Shown here: one piece after another, positions 53,093 through 62,142 of the stretch
How the letters are laid out: the number at the start of each line of letters is the position of its first letter
Position numbering within the stretch: the first letter of the stretch is position 1
Assembly: GCA_947497245.1 (NCBI GenBank)
Contig: CANMFO010000003.1
Coordinates: 434,001 to 498,000, forward strand
Direction: 5' to 3'
DNA from: an uncultured Flavobacteriaceae bacterium
GTDB lineage: Bacteria > Bacteroidota > Bacteroidia > Flavobacteriales > Flavobacteriaceae
Length of the DNA: 64,000 bases
Program-made: the position numbers and the translations under genes
The notes under the pieces: model-generated
Told to the model about the DNA's origin: nothing
Databases searched by the model: none
Seen by the model: only the letters and a program-made list of their open reading frames with translations

Positions 53093-54289
53093 CTATCGCG
53101 TTTGTCCATTACCTTGGACATACCATTTATTGGTTACAAGGTGCTGTAGTCCAATGGGTCCCCGTTGATGAAGTTTATCCGTGCTGATCGCCAATTCCCC
53201 GCCCAGTCCAAACTGGCCTCCATCGGTAAACCGGGTAGAGGCGTTGTGGTATACTGCCGCAGCATCCGTTTCGGCCATAAACTGATCTGCCGTTTTCTTG
53301 TTTTCGGTGACGATCGCCGCGGAATGCCCCCCGCCATACCGATTGATTTTGGATATGGCATCCACCGTACCGGGTACCTGTCCCAGAACAATTTTGTAGT
53401 CCAGAAATTCCTCGTACCAAACGGACTCGTTTTCGAGCTGTGATGTTCCGTCTATACCGCTGAGTGCCGTATCCGTTAGGATCTGGACCTTATTTTTTTG
53501 CAGTTCACGTACCAAGAGCTGGACAAATTCTTGCTTTCCCGGTAATTCGGAGGCGATCAGCACTTTGTCCAATGCATTGCAAGCCGATATTTTGGTCGTT
53601 TTGGCATTGATGATGATGTCCAAGGCCATTTGGAGGTCGGCCTGGGCGTCCACATAGACAAAGTTATTGCCCCTTCCGCTTACGATTACTGGGCAGGAAG
53701 CGTGTTGCTTTACGAAGGTGATCAACTTTTCCCCTCCACGGGGGACGATCAGATCGATCCTTCGCGTGGGTCTTTCCAAAAAGGTCTGGGTCTCCGAACG
53801 ATCGAACTGCAGATAGTGTACCCAATCTTTGTCCACACCATTCGCCTCCAGTGCCCGATGCCATAGGGCGACCAGTGCCAGATTGCTGTTCAGGGACTCT
53901 TTCCCTCCCTTCAACAAGATGGTGTTTCCCGATTTAAAGGCGATTCCCGCAGCTTCTACAGTGACATCCGGTCTGGATTCATAAATAATCAATATGGTTC
54001 CAAAAGGAGCGGTTTTATTGCTTACATGCATTCCGTTGCCATGGTCAAAGGCAAAGCGCTCCACCCCCAAGGGATCCGGTTCGTCCGCCAGTTGTTTCAA
54101 CGATAGGGCCATCCCGTCTATTTTGGCCTGGTCAACTTTCAACCGGTCCCGCATGGCAAGATCATCTCCCTTGTAGGTGTCAAGATCCTCCTGGTTCGCC
54201 GTCAAAAGATGGTCTTGTCCTTCCGCTATCAATTCGGCCATAGTGGCCAAAACTGCATTTCGTTTCCGTATATCGAGTACCAGCCCCAT
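53093..54289 (-). CDS. proA: Glutamate-5-semialdehyde dehydrogenase (gamma-glutamyl phosphate reductase)
   Basis: A 398-residue aldehyde-dehydrogenase-superfamily enzyme that reduces glutamyl phosphate to glutamate semialdehyde with NADPH. Visible features are GTILIIYESRPDVTVEAAG, LIVPRGGEKLI, the catalytic Cys in ISACNALDKVLIA, and AVYHNASTRFTDGGQFGLGGE at the end. All key regions are present and the length is normal. It overlaps argD by one base and precedes proB, joining proline synthesis to the arginine operon. Confidence 0.95.
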   Translation of the reverse strand: MGLVLDIRKRNAVLATMAELIAEGQDHLLTANQEDLDTYKGDDLAMRDRLKVDQAKIDGMALSLKQLADEPDPLGVERFAFDHGNGMHVSNKTAPFGTILIIYESRPDVTVEAAGIAFKSGNTILLKGGKESLNSNLALVALWHRALEANGVDKDWVHYLQFDRSETQTFLERPTRRIDLIVPRGGEKLITFVKQHASCPVIVSGRGNNFVYVDAQADLQMALDIIINAKTTKISACNALDKVLIASELPGKQEFVQLLVRELQKNKVQILTDTALSGIDGTSQLENESVWYEEFLDYKIVLGQVPGTVDAISKINRYGGGHSAAIVTENKKTADQFMAETDAAAVYHNASTRFTDGGQFGLGGELAISTDKLHQRGPIGLQHLVTNKWYVQGNGQTR

Positions 54290-55413
54290 TACAATGCTTT
54301 GTTTAATCGATTAAAAAATTCATCCATATCCGTTTTGGAAGCGGTCAGGGCGGGCAATACCCTAAGAACGAACTTGTCCTTGGCCCCTCCGGTGAACAAA
54401 AAATGATCGTAAATCAATTTTTTGCGCAATTCCGCGACTTCAAAATCAAATTCGAGCCCCAACATTAACCCGCGGCCCTTGATCCGTTTTACTTGGGGTA
54501 TTTTGCCCGCCCTTTCCCGGAAATCGCCTTCCAGGGTTGCTGCATTGGCAATAAGGTCTTCCTGTTCGATGACCTCCAAGACCGCCAGGGTGGCCGCACA
54601 GGCCAGATGGTTTCCGCCAAAGGTAGTTCCCAATAGGCCATACGTGGCCTCAATACTTTTGTGGATCAAAATTCCCCCCACTGGAAACCCGTTTCCCATG
54701 CCCTTGGCGATACTAACGATGTCGGGCTTGATCCCATGATGTTGGAACCCGAAGAATTTCCCACTTCTTCCAAATCCGCATTGCACCTCGTCGGCAATGA
54801 GGACCACTTGGTTTTCTTTACATAGTTCCGCCACTTTTTGATAGAACCCCGTTGTAGGTTCATCCAGGCCGCCCACGCCTTGGATAGCTTCCAAAATCAC
54901 TGCGCAGACATCACCTTTTTCGATTTCATACTGAAAAGCGTCCGTATCGTCAAAAGGCAAAAAGGTCACCTTTTGTTGTTTGTTGATAGGGGCATTTATT
55001 TTTTCGTTATCCGTGGTGGCAACTGCTGCGGATGTCCTTCCGTGGAAACCATTTCGAAAGGCAATGACCCTGGATTTTCCCGTTTGGAACGATGCCATTT
55101 TCAAGGCGTTCTCGTTGGCCTCGGCCCCAGAATTGCAGAGGAATAAATTATAATCGTCACATCCGGACAACAATCCCAGTTTAGCGGCCAATTCCTGCTG
55201 CAATGGATTTTGCACCGCATTGCTGTAAAACCCAATTCTTTCGAGTTGGTCTTTTAAGCGCTTTATATAATGTGGGTGGGAATGCCCTATGGAAATTACG
55301 GCATGCCCACCATAAAAATCCAAATATTCCTGCCCCTTGTCATCGGTGACCACGATACCCTTGGCCGAAACAGGGGTTACCCCGTACAGGGGATACACAT
55401 CGAATAGATCCAT
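54289..55413 (-). CDS. argD: N-acylornithine aminotransferase
   Basis: A 374-residue class III PLP aminotransferase. GGHAVISIGHSHPHYI, CNSGAEANENALKMA, FRNGFHGRTSAAVA, LIADEVQCGFGRSG, and SIAKGMGNGFPVGG with the PLP Lys are intact. It converts N-acylglutamate semialdehyde to N-acylornithine. I chose the ATG at 55413 (MDLFDVYPLYGVTP), where the family normally begins; upstream in-frame ATGs overlap proC. The 10-bp gap to proC fits an operon. Confidence 0.95.
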   Translation of the reverse strand: MDLFDVYPLYGVTPVSAKGIVVTDDKGQEYLDFYGGHAVISIGHSHPHYIKRLKDQLERIGFYSNAVQNPLQQELAAKLGLLSGCDDYNLFLCNSGAEANENALKMASFQTGKSRVIAFRNGFHGRTSAAVATTDNEKINAPINKQQKVTFLPFDDTDAFQYEIEKGDVCAVILEAIQGVGGLDEPTTGFYQKVAELCKENQVVLIADEVQCGFGRSGKFFGFQHHGIKPDIVSIAKGMGNGFPVGGILIHKSIEATYGLLGTTFGGNHLACAATLAVLEVIEQEDLIANAATLEGDFRERAGKIPQVKRIKGRGLMLGLEFDFEVAELRKKLIYDHFLFTGGAKDKFVLRVLPALTASKTDMDEFFNRLNKAL

Positions 55414-55423
55414 GCTGTTGGTT

Positions 55424-56245
55424 TTAAGGTTTTTTTCCATCAATTCCATAATTGCCTTTTTTAAACTCTGTAATCTTGTCAAAAGATGCCACGATACCGC
55501 GGATAAGCGAAGAGCTCAAGCCTTGGTGCTCCATTTCGTTAAGTCCTTTTATGGTACATCCCATGGGCGTGGTCACCTTGTCAATTTCCTCTTCGGGATG
55601 GTTTCCCGAGGCGATCAACAGACTAGCGGCACCGTTACAAGTGTGCATGGCCAATTCCTGGGCCTCACGGGCATCGAAGCCTAGTTGGATGGCACCTTGT
55701 GTGGTTGCCCTGATCAGACGCATCCAAAAGGCGACCCCACTGGCGCAAATGACCGTGGCCGCTTGCATTTGCTCTTCTGGAATTTCGAGGGAATGCCCCA
55801 TTCGATTGAAAATGGCCTTTGCCAGATCGATGCGTTTTTTCCCGTTTTCATTGCCACAGATGCAGGTCATGGACCGCCCCACCGAAATGGCCGTGTTAGG
55901 CATGCTCCTGATTATGGTGTGCTCTTTTCCGACCACTTCCTCAATTTTTGAGATTCCGAATCCGGTAATCGTGGAAATGATAATGTGGTTCCCGGTCAGC
56001 AGATCCTTGATTTCAAGAAGCAGTTTTTCGATATGATTGGGCTGTACCGCAAATATCAAAATATCCGAGTTTTGGACGGCTTCCCTATTGTCAGTGGTCA
56101 CGCTGACATTGCCATATTTTTTAAAATCCTCGATGTCCCCAATATTTCTCTTGGTCAAGTACATGGTGGTCGCCCCATTGCTGTGCAACACCCCTTTGGC
56201 AATGGACAACCCTAAGTTTCCTGCTCCTATGATCGCTATTTTCAT
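55424..56245 (-). CDS. proC: Pyrroline-5-carboxylate reductase
   Basis: A 273-residue enzyme for the last step of proline synthesis. The NAD(P)-binding motif IAIIGAGNLGLSIAKG opens the protein; IIRSMPNTAISVGRSMT and the C-terminal VTTPMGCTIKGLNEMEHQGL are family signatures. The start at 56245 begins right at the nucleotide fold, whereas the longer open frame (to 56320) adds 25 non-conserved residues. It is in the arginine operon, 92 bp after argC. Confidence 0.95.
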   Translation of the reverse strand: MKIAIIGAGNLGLSIAKGVLHSNGATTMYLTKRNIGDIEDFKKYGNVSVTTDNREAVQNSDILIFAVQPNHIEKLLLEIKDLLTGNHIIISTITGFGISKIEEVVGKEHTIIRSMPNTAISVGRSMTCICGNENGKKRIDLAKAIFNRMGHSLEIPEEQMQAATVICASGVAFWMRLIRATTQGAIQLGFDAREAQELAMHTCNGAASLLIASGNHPEEEIDKVTTPMGCTIKGLNEMEHQGLSSSLIRGIVASFDKITEFKKGNYGIDGKKP

Positions 56246-56337
56246 CGTTGCTTTTTTTTGGTTATTGGTTACTGGGTGATGTCCGGCAGATTTTGGCCCT
56301 GGCCCTTTGTCAACCATCATTGCCCTTGTTTCTTACT

Positions 56338-57312
56338 TTAAAATACTCCTGCCTTCAAATTCAATCCCACGCCTTCTCCGAACCCGAACATCAGATTCAT
56401 ATTCTGTACCGCTTGACCTGAGGCCCCCTTCAATAGATTGTCTATGGCCGAGGTGATCAACAAAATGTCCTTGTGCTTCAAAAGATGGACATGGCATTGA
56501 TTGGTGTTCACCACCTGCTTTAAATGGATCGGTGCCTCGGCCAGTTGGGTAAACGCCGCATCTTTGTAAAAATCGTTGAACAATTGAGCGGCTTCCGTCT
56601 CGCTCCCTTTAAAATGGGTATAGGCCGTGGCCAGAATGCCCCTTGTGAAATTGCCCCTGTTCGGCAGGAAAAAAAGCTCGCCCGCATTTTGTTGCAGGGC
56701 GCGAAGGCTTTCGTTGATCTCTCCCAGATGTTGGTGTGAAAAAGGTTTGTACCAGCTGGCATTGTTGTTCCGCCAGCTAAAATGGGTGGTGCCGGAAGGA
56801 CTGACCCCCGCCCCGGTACTTCCGGTAAGCGCGTTAACATGGACATCCTGCCCCAATAATCCGGCCTGGGCGAGGGGCAGCAAGGCCAACTGGATGGCGG
56901 TGGCAAAACATCCGGGGTTGGCTATGTGGCCGGCTTTTTCAATGGCCGACCGGTTGAGCTCGGGCAGTCCATAGACAAAGGTTTTCCCGTCTAGCTCGGC
57001 ATCTTTTTTCAACCGGAAATCATTGCTCAAATCAATGATCTTGGTAGCGTTGGAAAAATCGTTTTCCTTTAGAAAGGAGGTCGAATTGCCGTGTCCCAGG
57101 CAAAGAAAGACCACATCTGTATTCTTGTTTACCGCCGAGCTAAACTGCATGTCGGTAGACCCCAAAAGGTCGGGATGCGCCGTGGACAGTTTTTTTCCGG
57201 CCCGGGTGGTGCTGAATACAAAATCGATTTCCACTTCGGGATGGTGCAACAGAATCCGGATCAGCTCCCCGCCCGTATATCCTGATCCGCCTATGATTCC
57301 TGCCTTAATCAT
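56338..57312 (-). CDS. argC: N-acyl-gamma-glutamyl-phosphate reductase
   Basis: A 324-residue protein with the NADP motif AGIIGGSGYTGGELIRIL, DLSNDFRL, YGLPELNR and the catalytic Cys in HIANPGCFATAIQLAL. It makes N-acylglutamate semialdehyde. Length is standard for the short (type 1) form. The start overlaps the end of argG by eight bases, which points to coupled translation. Confidence 0.96.
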   Translation of the reverse strand: MIKAGIIGGSGYTGGELIRILLHHPEVEIDFVFSTTRAGKKLSTAHPDLLGSTDMQFSSAVNKNTDVVFLCLGHGNSTSFLKENDFSNATKIIDLSNDFRLKKDAELDGKTFVYGLPELNRSAIEKAGHIANPGCFATAIQLALLPLAQAGLLGQDVHVNALTGSTGAGVSPSGTTHFSWRNNNASWYKPFSHQHLGEINESLRALQQNAGELFFLPNRGNFTRGILATAYTHFKGSETEAAQLFNDFYKDAAFTQLAEAPIHLKQVVNTNQCHVHLLKHKDILLITSAIDNLLKGASGQAVQNMNLMFGFGEGVGLNLKAGVF

Positions 57313-58492
57313 GGTTTTGGTTTACATGGTTCGCAATTTTTCCCGCATTGGAAAGAATTTTTATAAAGCCTTTCGCATCTTGCGCGGTCCAACCTTTGTT
57401 CATTTCGCCATAGCTCCCGAAGGAGGCGTTCATCAAATCGTGCTTTGAGGAAATACCGTTCAATCGAAACTGGAAGGGATAGAGCGAAACAAAGACATCA
57501 CCGGAAACGTGCTTCTGGGCATCGGTCAGGAATGCCTCGATATTTCGCATGACCTCATCCAAATAATTTCCTTCATGCAGGAGCATTCCATAGAAATTAC
57601 CTTGTTGCTCTTTTTGATATTGCTGCCATTTGCTCAGCGTATGCTTCTCCAGTAAATGGTGTGCTTTGATGATTATCAGGGAGGCGGGCGCTTCAAATCC
57701 CACCCTGCCTTTTATCCCGATGATCGTATCGCCCACGTGGATGTCCCTGCCTATGGCGTATTTGGAAGCCATGGCATCCAATTTGATGATGTTGTTCACC
57801 GGGGAGTCTGCCTGTCCGTCGATGGCGATCAACTCGCCTTTTTCAAAGGTAAGTTTTACCTCGACGGGATTTTTTTCCTGTAATTGACTGGGGTAGGCCG
57901 CATCCGGTAATGCTTTATCCGAGGTCAAAGTCTCATCTCCGCCCACGGAAGTCCCCCATAATCCTTTATTAATGGAATACTTTGCCTTTTCCCACGGATA
58001 GTCGACCCCGTTTTCCTGGAGGTAATCGATCTCGTCCTCCCGGGCCAGCCTGTTGTCGCGAATAGGGGTAATAATTTCGATTTCTGGGGCGATGGTCTGG
58101 AAGATCATATCGAAGCGCACCTGATCGTTGCCGGCGCCGGTACTGCCATGTGCAATGTATTTTGCACCTATTTTTTTGGCATGGTTCACAATTTCAATGG
58201 CCTGCACGATCCGTTCGGCACTTACGCTCAACGGGTAGGTGTTGTTCTTGAGGACATTTCCAAAGATCAGGTATTTGACCACTTTGTCATAAAAGGTCTG
58301 TACGGCATCTATCGAGGTATATGATGTGGCTCCCAACTGAAGCGCCTTTTGCTCAATGTTTTCTATTTCCTCCTTGGAAAATCCGCCGGTGTTCACGCTC
58401 ACCGCGTGCACTTCGTATCCCTTTTCCTTGGAAAGGTATTTGGCGCAGTACGAGGTGTCCAATCCGCCACTATATGCTAGTACTAATTTCAT
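57305..58492 (-). CDS. argG: Argininosuccinate synthase
   Basis: A 395-residue ATP-dependent enzyme joining citrulline and aspartate. The N-terminal PP-loop is LVLAYSGGLDTSYCAKYL; AHGSTGAGNDQVRFD and SINKGLWGTSVGGDE are typical family regions. I chose the ATG at 58492; an in-frame GTG at 58501 would add three residues. It is the second gene of the arginine operon, 37 bp after the GNAT gene. Confidence 0.96.
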   Translation of the reverse strand: MKLVLAYSGGLDTSYCAKYLSKEKGYEVHAVSVNTGGFSKEEIENIEQKALQLGATSYTSIDAVQTFYDKVVKYLIFGNVLKNNTYPLSVSAERIVQAIEIVNHAKKIGAKYIAHGSTGAGNDQVRFDMIFQTIAPEIEIITPIRDNRLAREDEIDYLQENGVDYPWEKAKYSINKGLWGTSVGGDETLTSDKALPDAAYPSQLQEKNPVEVKLTFEKGELIAIDGQADSPVNNIIKLDAMASKYAIGRDIHVGDTIIGIKGRVGFEAPASLIIIKAHHLLEKHTLSKWQQYQKEQQGNFYGMLLHEGNYLDEVMRNIEAFLTDAQKHVSGDVFVSLYPFQFRLNGISSKHDLMNASFGSYGEMNKGWTAQDAKGFIKILSNAGKIANHVNQNHD

Positions 58493-58529
58493 GGTATTCA
58501 CTTTTTATTTCCACTTGGGCGGAAATTTC

Positions 58530-59147
58530 TTATTTCTGCTTTTTTTTAAGGAATAATTGTTCTTTGATGCTTTTTAGTCTTTTGAAAGCCTTGCCATTGA
58601 CTTCTTTTCCTTTTTTCTTAACCTTATCGCTAGGATCGTACAGCATGCCCGTGCACAGGCACATATTGCGCTCCGTTCGGGTCAGGATATCAAAGTTCTT
58701 GCAGGTCTGGCATCCTTTCCAGAACTCGGGATCGTTCGTGAGCTCCGAAAAGGTAACGGGCTTGTACCCCAATTCGTAATTGATCTTCATCACGGCCAGT
58801 CCCGTGGTGATCCCGAATATTTTGGCCTTGGGAAATTTTTTCCTGGACAGCTCGAAAATCTTTTTCTTGATTTCCTTCGCCAGTCCCTTTGCCCTATAAT
58901 CGGGATGTACTATCAAGCCGGAATTGGCCACATATTTTTCGTGGCCCCAGATTTCGATATAGCAGAAGCCCGCAAAGGTATCGCCGTCCAGGGCGATTAC
59001 CGCATTGCCATTTTCCAACTTTTTCATGATATAGTCGGGTGTTCGCTTGGCGATACCTGTACCACGTACCATCGCAGAATCTGCAATGGTGTCGCAAATG
59101 ACCTGGGCGTATTTATAATGGGATTCGTCAGCAATAACAATTTTCAT
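58530..59147 (-). CDS. GNAT acetyltransferase heading the arginine operon, probable N-acylglutamate synthase
   Basis: A 205-residue protein. The GNAT core spans about residues 1-130, with the acyl-CoA loop in VHPDYRAKGLAKEI. A C-terminal extension has C146-x2-C149 and C163-x-C165, which could bind zinc, followed by a very basic tail (KKKGKEVNGKAFKRLK). No argA or argJ gene is present in the operon, so I infer this enzyme makes the first intermediate, N-acetyl- or N-succinylglutamate. That role is by position only. It is the first gene of the operon, with a leader of about 170 bases after a candidate promoter. Confidence 0.8.
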   Translation of the reverse strand: MKIVIADESHYKYAQVICDTIADSAMVRGTGIAKRTPDYIMKKLENGNAVIALDGDTFAGFCYIEIWGHEKYVANSGLIVHPDYRAKGLAKEIKKKIFELSRKKFPKAKIFGITTGLAVMKINYELGYKPVTFSELTNDPEFWKGCQTCKNFDILTRTERNMCLCTGMLYDPSDKVKKKGKEVNGKAFKRLKSIKEQLFLKKKQK

Positions 59148-59325
59148 TGTTACTCTATTTAAAGGATAAAACTAAAAAGACTTGTTTGATTATGCGGAAA
59201 TGGACTCACCTATTTCCATAATAGAAGTGCACCCTTACGGGCGACGGCGAACGGGAACAAAAGAACGTACCGGGACAGCGGCCCAGTTTGAGTAAATAGC
59301 TTGTGTTTTGTTCTTCATGATGAAT

Positions 59326-59333
59326 CAAATGTA
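59326..59333 (-). promoter_or_regulatory. Possible -7 element of the arginine operon
   Basis: On the minus strand TACATTTG matches TAnnTTTG, about 180 bp before the GNAT start. The leader would carry an imperfect hairpin, TATGCGGAAAT (59191-59201) pairing with ATTTCCATA (59212-59220). No clear -33 element or attenuator T-run is visible. Confidence 0.45.
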
Positions 59334-59364
59334 CAAATTAAACTGAATATCGCTCGTTTCTGGC

Positions 59365-60726
59365 CTAATTTTTATGAAATAGAAGTTTTTTGCCCTTAAG
59401 CTTAAAGATTTCGTAAGCCAAAAAGCCATACACCGAAATATATTCGATCGCGATAAGGCCCAGATGTTCCTTGAAATCGATTTTGGAGTAGGCAAAATAG
59501 CTCAATACCACCGCGGCCGACCAAACGAGCGCATAGCGGTATTCGGTGAAAACGGTCAACAAGACCAAAAAGATAATATACCAGGGATGTACCGTGGCGG
59601 AAAGAAAATAGTAGAGGGTGAGCACCCATAACATGGAGGTGACCAAGGTCCCTAATTTTTGGTTTTTTGGGATGAAGGTAAAAAGCAATGCCGATCCGAT
59701 GATCAAAAAGGGGGTGAGCCTGCCAAAGCTTTTGATCAGTTCCCACGGTTTCGCATCGAACTGCACCGCTATTTGTTTGATGGCGTTGTAGAGTCCGGCA
59801 TTGAACTCAAAATTGGAGAACCATAGTCCTATGGTCTGGGAATAGTTGTCGATGAAGGCCGAAGAATAGAAGGGCAGCCATAACAACAGGCAGACGGCAC
59901 CGACCACTGCATAGAAAGGCACACTTTTTTTAAGCCCGAAATGTTTTAGGAAAAGGGGCAGGAACAATAGGGGAACCAATTTGACCGAAATGGAGAGGGC
60001 GTAGACCACCGCCGAAAACAACCACTTTTTAATGGATAGGAGGTAGAGGGCCCAAACAAAAAAGAACAGCATCACCCCTTCAAAGTGCAGGTTTCCCGTA
60101 AGCTCGATCAGCACCAAAGGATTTAAAAAATACCAGAAAATCATGTGGGGGGAGCGGTTGAGGTTTCTGAGCAGCTTCCTTCCAAAGTAAAGAATGCCCA
60201 TATCGGCCAAGATGATAACAACACGCATGGCCACTATGGACCCCATGATGCTCTTTCCTCCCGAAAAGGCACAAAGGGCAAAGATCAACTGATTCAAGGG
60301 AGGATAATTGCTGAAATGCCGTGCACTCAATCCACCCATGCCATCATAAAGCTCCCTGGCGTTCGCGATGACCAGGTCTTGTTGTTCGATAAGTGTGTCG
60401 GGAACCTCCAGGTACGGATTGACAAAGTGGCCCACCAATTCCCCGTCCCATATAAAACGGTAAAAATCCTGTGAAAGATTGGGTTCGGCAAGGAGGAAAA
60501 CCAACCTGAACAATAGCCCAACAACAATCATGAACTTCAAATTCCATTTTTCAAACTGGATCAACTTGAAGCAAAGGAAAAAGAGGGCGGCAAAGAGCGT
60601 GAGCAGTTTGATAAAATCGGTACGGACCAATTGGTAGGCAAAGGTGTAGTACAAGAACAGCGACAACAACGCCAAGAGGATGGGGATTTTATGAAGCTTC
60701 CAATAGGTAATGGGCTGGCTGGGCAT
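59365..60726 (-). CDS. Integral membrane glycosyltransferase (GT-C fold, mannosyltransferase-like)
   Basis: A 453-residue protein with about 11-12 hydrophobic segments. The first extracytoplasmic loop has NLSQDFYRFIWDGELVGHFVNPY; the Asp and WDG in this position are typical of GT-C enzymes that use polyprenyl-phosphate sugars, such as the DUF2029/GT87 mannosyltransferases. Later there is SNYPPLNQL, a motif also seen in that group. It would add a sugar at the periplasmic face of the inner membrane; the acceptor is unknown. An 8-bp-arm palindrome lies immediately upstream of its ATG. Confidence 0.8.
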   Translation of the reverse strand: MPSQPITYWKLHKIPILLALLSLFLYYTFAYQLVRTDFIKLLTLFAALFFLCFKLIQFEKWNLKFMIVVGLLFRLVFLLAEPNLSQDFYRFIWDGELVGHFVNPYLEVPDTLIEQQDLVIANARELYDGMGGLSARHFSNYPPLNQLIFALCAFSGGKSIMGSIVAMRVVIILADMGILYFGRKLLRNLNRSPHMIFWYFLNPLVLIELTGNLHFEGVMLFFFVWALYLLSIKKWLFSAVVYALSISVKLVPLLFLPLFLKHFGLKKSVPFYAVVGAVCLLLWLPFYSSAFIDNYSQTIGLWFSNFEFNAGLYNAIKQIAVQFDAKPWELIKSFGRLTPFLIIGSALLFTFIPKNQKLGTLVTSMLWVLTLYYFLSATVHPWYIIFLVLLTVFTEYRYALVWSAAVVLSYFAYSKIDFKEHLGLIAIEYISVYGFLAYEIFKLKGKKLLFHKN

Positions 60727-60729
60727 TTT

Positions 60730-60755
60730 TTAGTCAGGGTTTACTGGCTGACTAA
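60730..60755. repeat. Palindrome directly upstream of the membrane glycosyltransferase gene
   Basis: TTAGTCAG (60730-60737) and CTGACTAA (60748-60755) are perfect inverted arms with a 10-base spacer, ending three bases before the ATG at 60726. It could be an operator or a leader hairpin that covers the ribosome-binding region. Confidence 0.45.
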
Positions 60756-60967
60756 TTTAGGGGTTTTGGAGGAGAAAATGATGCTCTGTCAAAAGACCAT
60801 TGTTCCAAAAACGGCGAAGCGGGCCAACCAATGCCCCCCGGGCCTCTTCGGGCGGTTCTTAATGGTAGGTGCATCGGACAAAGGGGGTAATCTGGTTTGC
60901 GGCTCTGTGGAAAACAGGACGGGTACAAGACAAAAGCGGTCTTGTCCCATGTAATATTATCGCATTT

Positions 60968-61441
60968 TTATTCCCAGTTGGCCTCACAGATCCGGATGTT
61001 CTCCTCCTGGTTTGCGTTCCAGTCCGATTTAACCCCCCCATCTGCAAAAAGATAGAGTTTGCCGTCTACGATTTCAAATGCACCGGGGTCGGAATTGGCG
61101 GTAAACCCCTTACTTATGGCAAAAGCACAGAAGCCGCCAAATTGCGGTGCGTATTTTTCGGGGTCTTCAAGAAAGAGCGCCGCGTTTTCCTCCGAGGAAA
61201 ACTTCCATTCGGCATTTCCCCAATGCCCTGAAAATGCCTCTAGGCCGGGTACTGCCTTGCCTTCAGTGAAATAGGCCACGGGGTCGTACCCGTTTACCGC
61301 CTCGTTGGAGAACATGGGCCGATTGACCATTTTATGACCCCAGGCCAAGGGTGTTACCCGTTTTATCTTCGCAAAGGTAAAAACGATCCCAAGTAGTAGA
61401 ACGAGAACTATTCCAAGGATTTTTAAGGTTCTTTTTTTCAT
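60968..61441 (-). CDS. YHS-domain protein with N-terminal membrane anchor
   Basis: A 157-residue protein: one membrane helix (about 8-26), then a YHS domain recognised by AVNGYDPVAYFTEGKAVPGL and KYAPQFGGFCAFAISKG. YHS domains are often associated with metal binding or sensing; here Cys in GFCAFA may be a ligand. It probably faces the periplasm. Three bases separate it from the upstream small YHS-like gene, so they form an operon with YciI. Confidence 0.9.
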   Translation of the reverse strand: MKKRTLKILGIVLVLLLGIVFTFAKIKRVTPLAWGHKMVNRPMFSNEAVNGYDPVAYFTEGKAVPGLEAFSGHWGNAEWKFSSEENAALFLEDPEKYAPQFGGFCAFAISKGFTANSDPGAFEIVDGKLYLFADGGVKSDWNANQEENIRICEANWE

Positions 61442-61444
61442 GTT

Positions 61445-61660
61445 TTAGGTGTTTTTGTTGTGCCAGACCTGGTCGGCTTTGGCGACACGGTTTGGAAGAA
61501 GTTTGAACAATAGTTTGGCGACGGGATTCGAAAAAGAAAAGGTCTTTCCGTTTCTGGTCAAAAAATGGGCGCCCCCTTTGACGTCTGTTTTTCCCGTGCT
61601 TACCGCAAAGGCACAGTGTCCGTTGTATTCTAGGTTCATATTGGAGTCCGAAGTGTTCAT
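61445..61660 (-). CDS. Small YHS-like protein
   Basis: A 71-residue protein. The segment NGHCAFAVSTGKTDVKGGAHFL is similar to the GFCAFAISKG part of the neighbouring YHS protein, and LLPNRVAKADQVW follows. It looks like a minimal, unanchored YHS-related protein without a signal peptide. Real-gene evidence is its tight packing (3 and 14 bp gaps) between two good genes on the same strand and the shared motif. Function unknown. Confidence 0.7.
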   Translation of the reverse strand: MNTSDSNMNLEYNGHCAFAVSTGKTDVKGGAHFLTRNGKTFSFSNPVAKLLFKLLPNRVAKADQVWHNKNT

Positions 61661-61674
61661 GATTGCTGTATGTA

Positions 61675-62031
61675 TCAGTTAATACCGTCCATTTGTTTGA
61701 TGGGGCGAATTTCTATGGAAGCTTCTTCACTTTCAAATATTGGATTTGCCTTTGCGATTTCAATCGCCTCGTCGAGATTTTCGGCCGAAATGTGGAAGTA
61801 GCCGACAATAACTTCTTTGGACTCGTTGAACGGGCCGTCCTTGAAGGTTCCCTTGTTTCCATAAACTACGGCTCCCGCCATATCCAGGGGCTGCGCACTC
61901 TTCAATTTTCCCGATTGCATCAGGCCACCAATGTAGTTGCCTATTTTTTGGATATGTGCCTGTTGTTCCTCCGGGGACAGACCTTCCAAATGATCGCCCT
62001 TCGTTTTGATGAATAGCATAAATTCTTGCAT
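61675..62031 (-). CDS. YciI-like (YCII/DGPF) domain protein
   Basis: A 118-residue single-domain protein: EFMLFIKTKGDHLEGLSPEE at the start, then KDGPFNESKEVIVGYFHISAENLDEAIEIAKANPIF, the DGPF signature. DGPF proteins are regularly encoded beside ECF42 sigma factors, as here, and are thought to be part of that regulatory unit; their biochemical role is unclear. It lies 87 bp downstream of the sigma gene, beyond a terminator hairpin, and starts the YciI-YHS gene set. Confidence 0.92.
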   Translation of the reverse strand: MQEFMLFIKTKGDHLEGLSPEEQQAHIQKIGNYIGGLMQSGKLKSAQPLDMAGAVVYGNKGTFKDGPFNESKEVIVGYFHISAENLDEAIEIAKANPIFESEEASIEIRPIKQMDGIN

Positions 62032-62110
62032 GTTTTTGTTCTTAAATGATTAATACAATGGTTTTCAAGGAATAGTCAAATAAAAGACCAACAAAGGGAC
62101 ATTGATCTTT

Positions 62111-62142
62111 AAAAAAAATCAATAAGTTTTTAACTTATTGAT
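62111..62142 (-). terminator. Intrinsic terminator overlapping the end of the sigma-factor gene
   Basis: Perfect 11-bp arms ATCAATAAGTT and AACTTATTGAT with a 3-base loop (62118-62142) are followed on the minus strand by a run of Ts (62117-62111). The stem includes the last codons and the stop of the sigma gene. It should limit readthrough from the sigma gene into YciI. Confidence 0.75.

Noticed and set aside
58321-58779. A 152-residue plus-strand frame with hydrophobic segments
   Set aside because: It is antisense to argG and the GNAT gene, both well supported; its low-complexity hydrophobic content comes from the reverse of Lys-rich codons.
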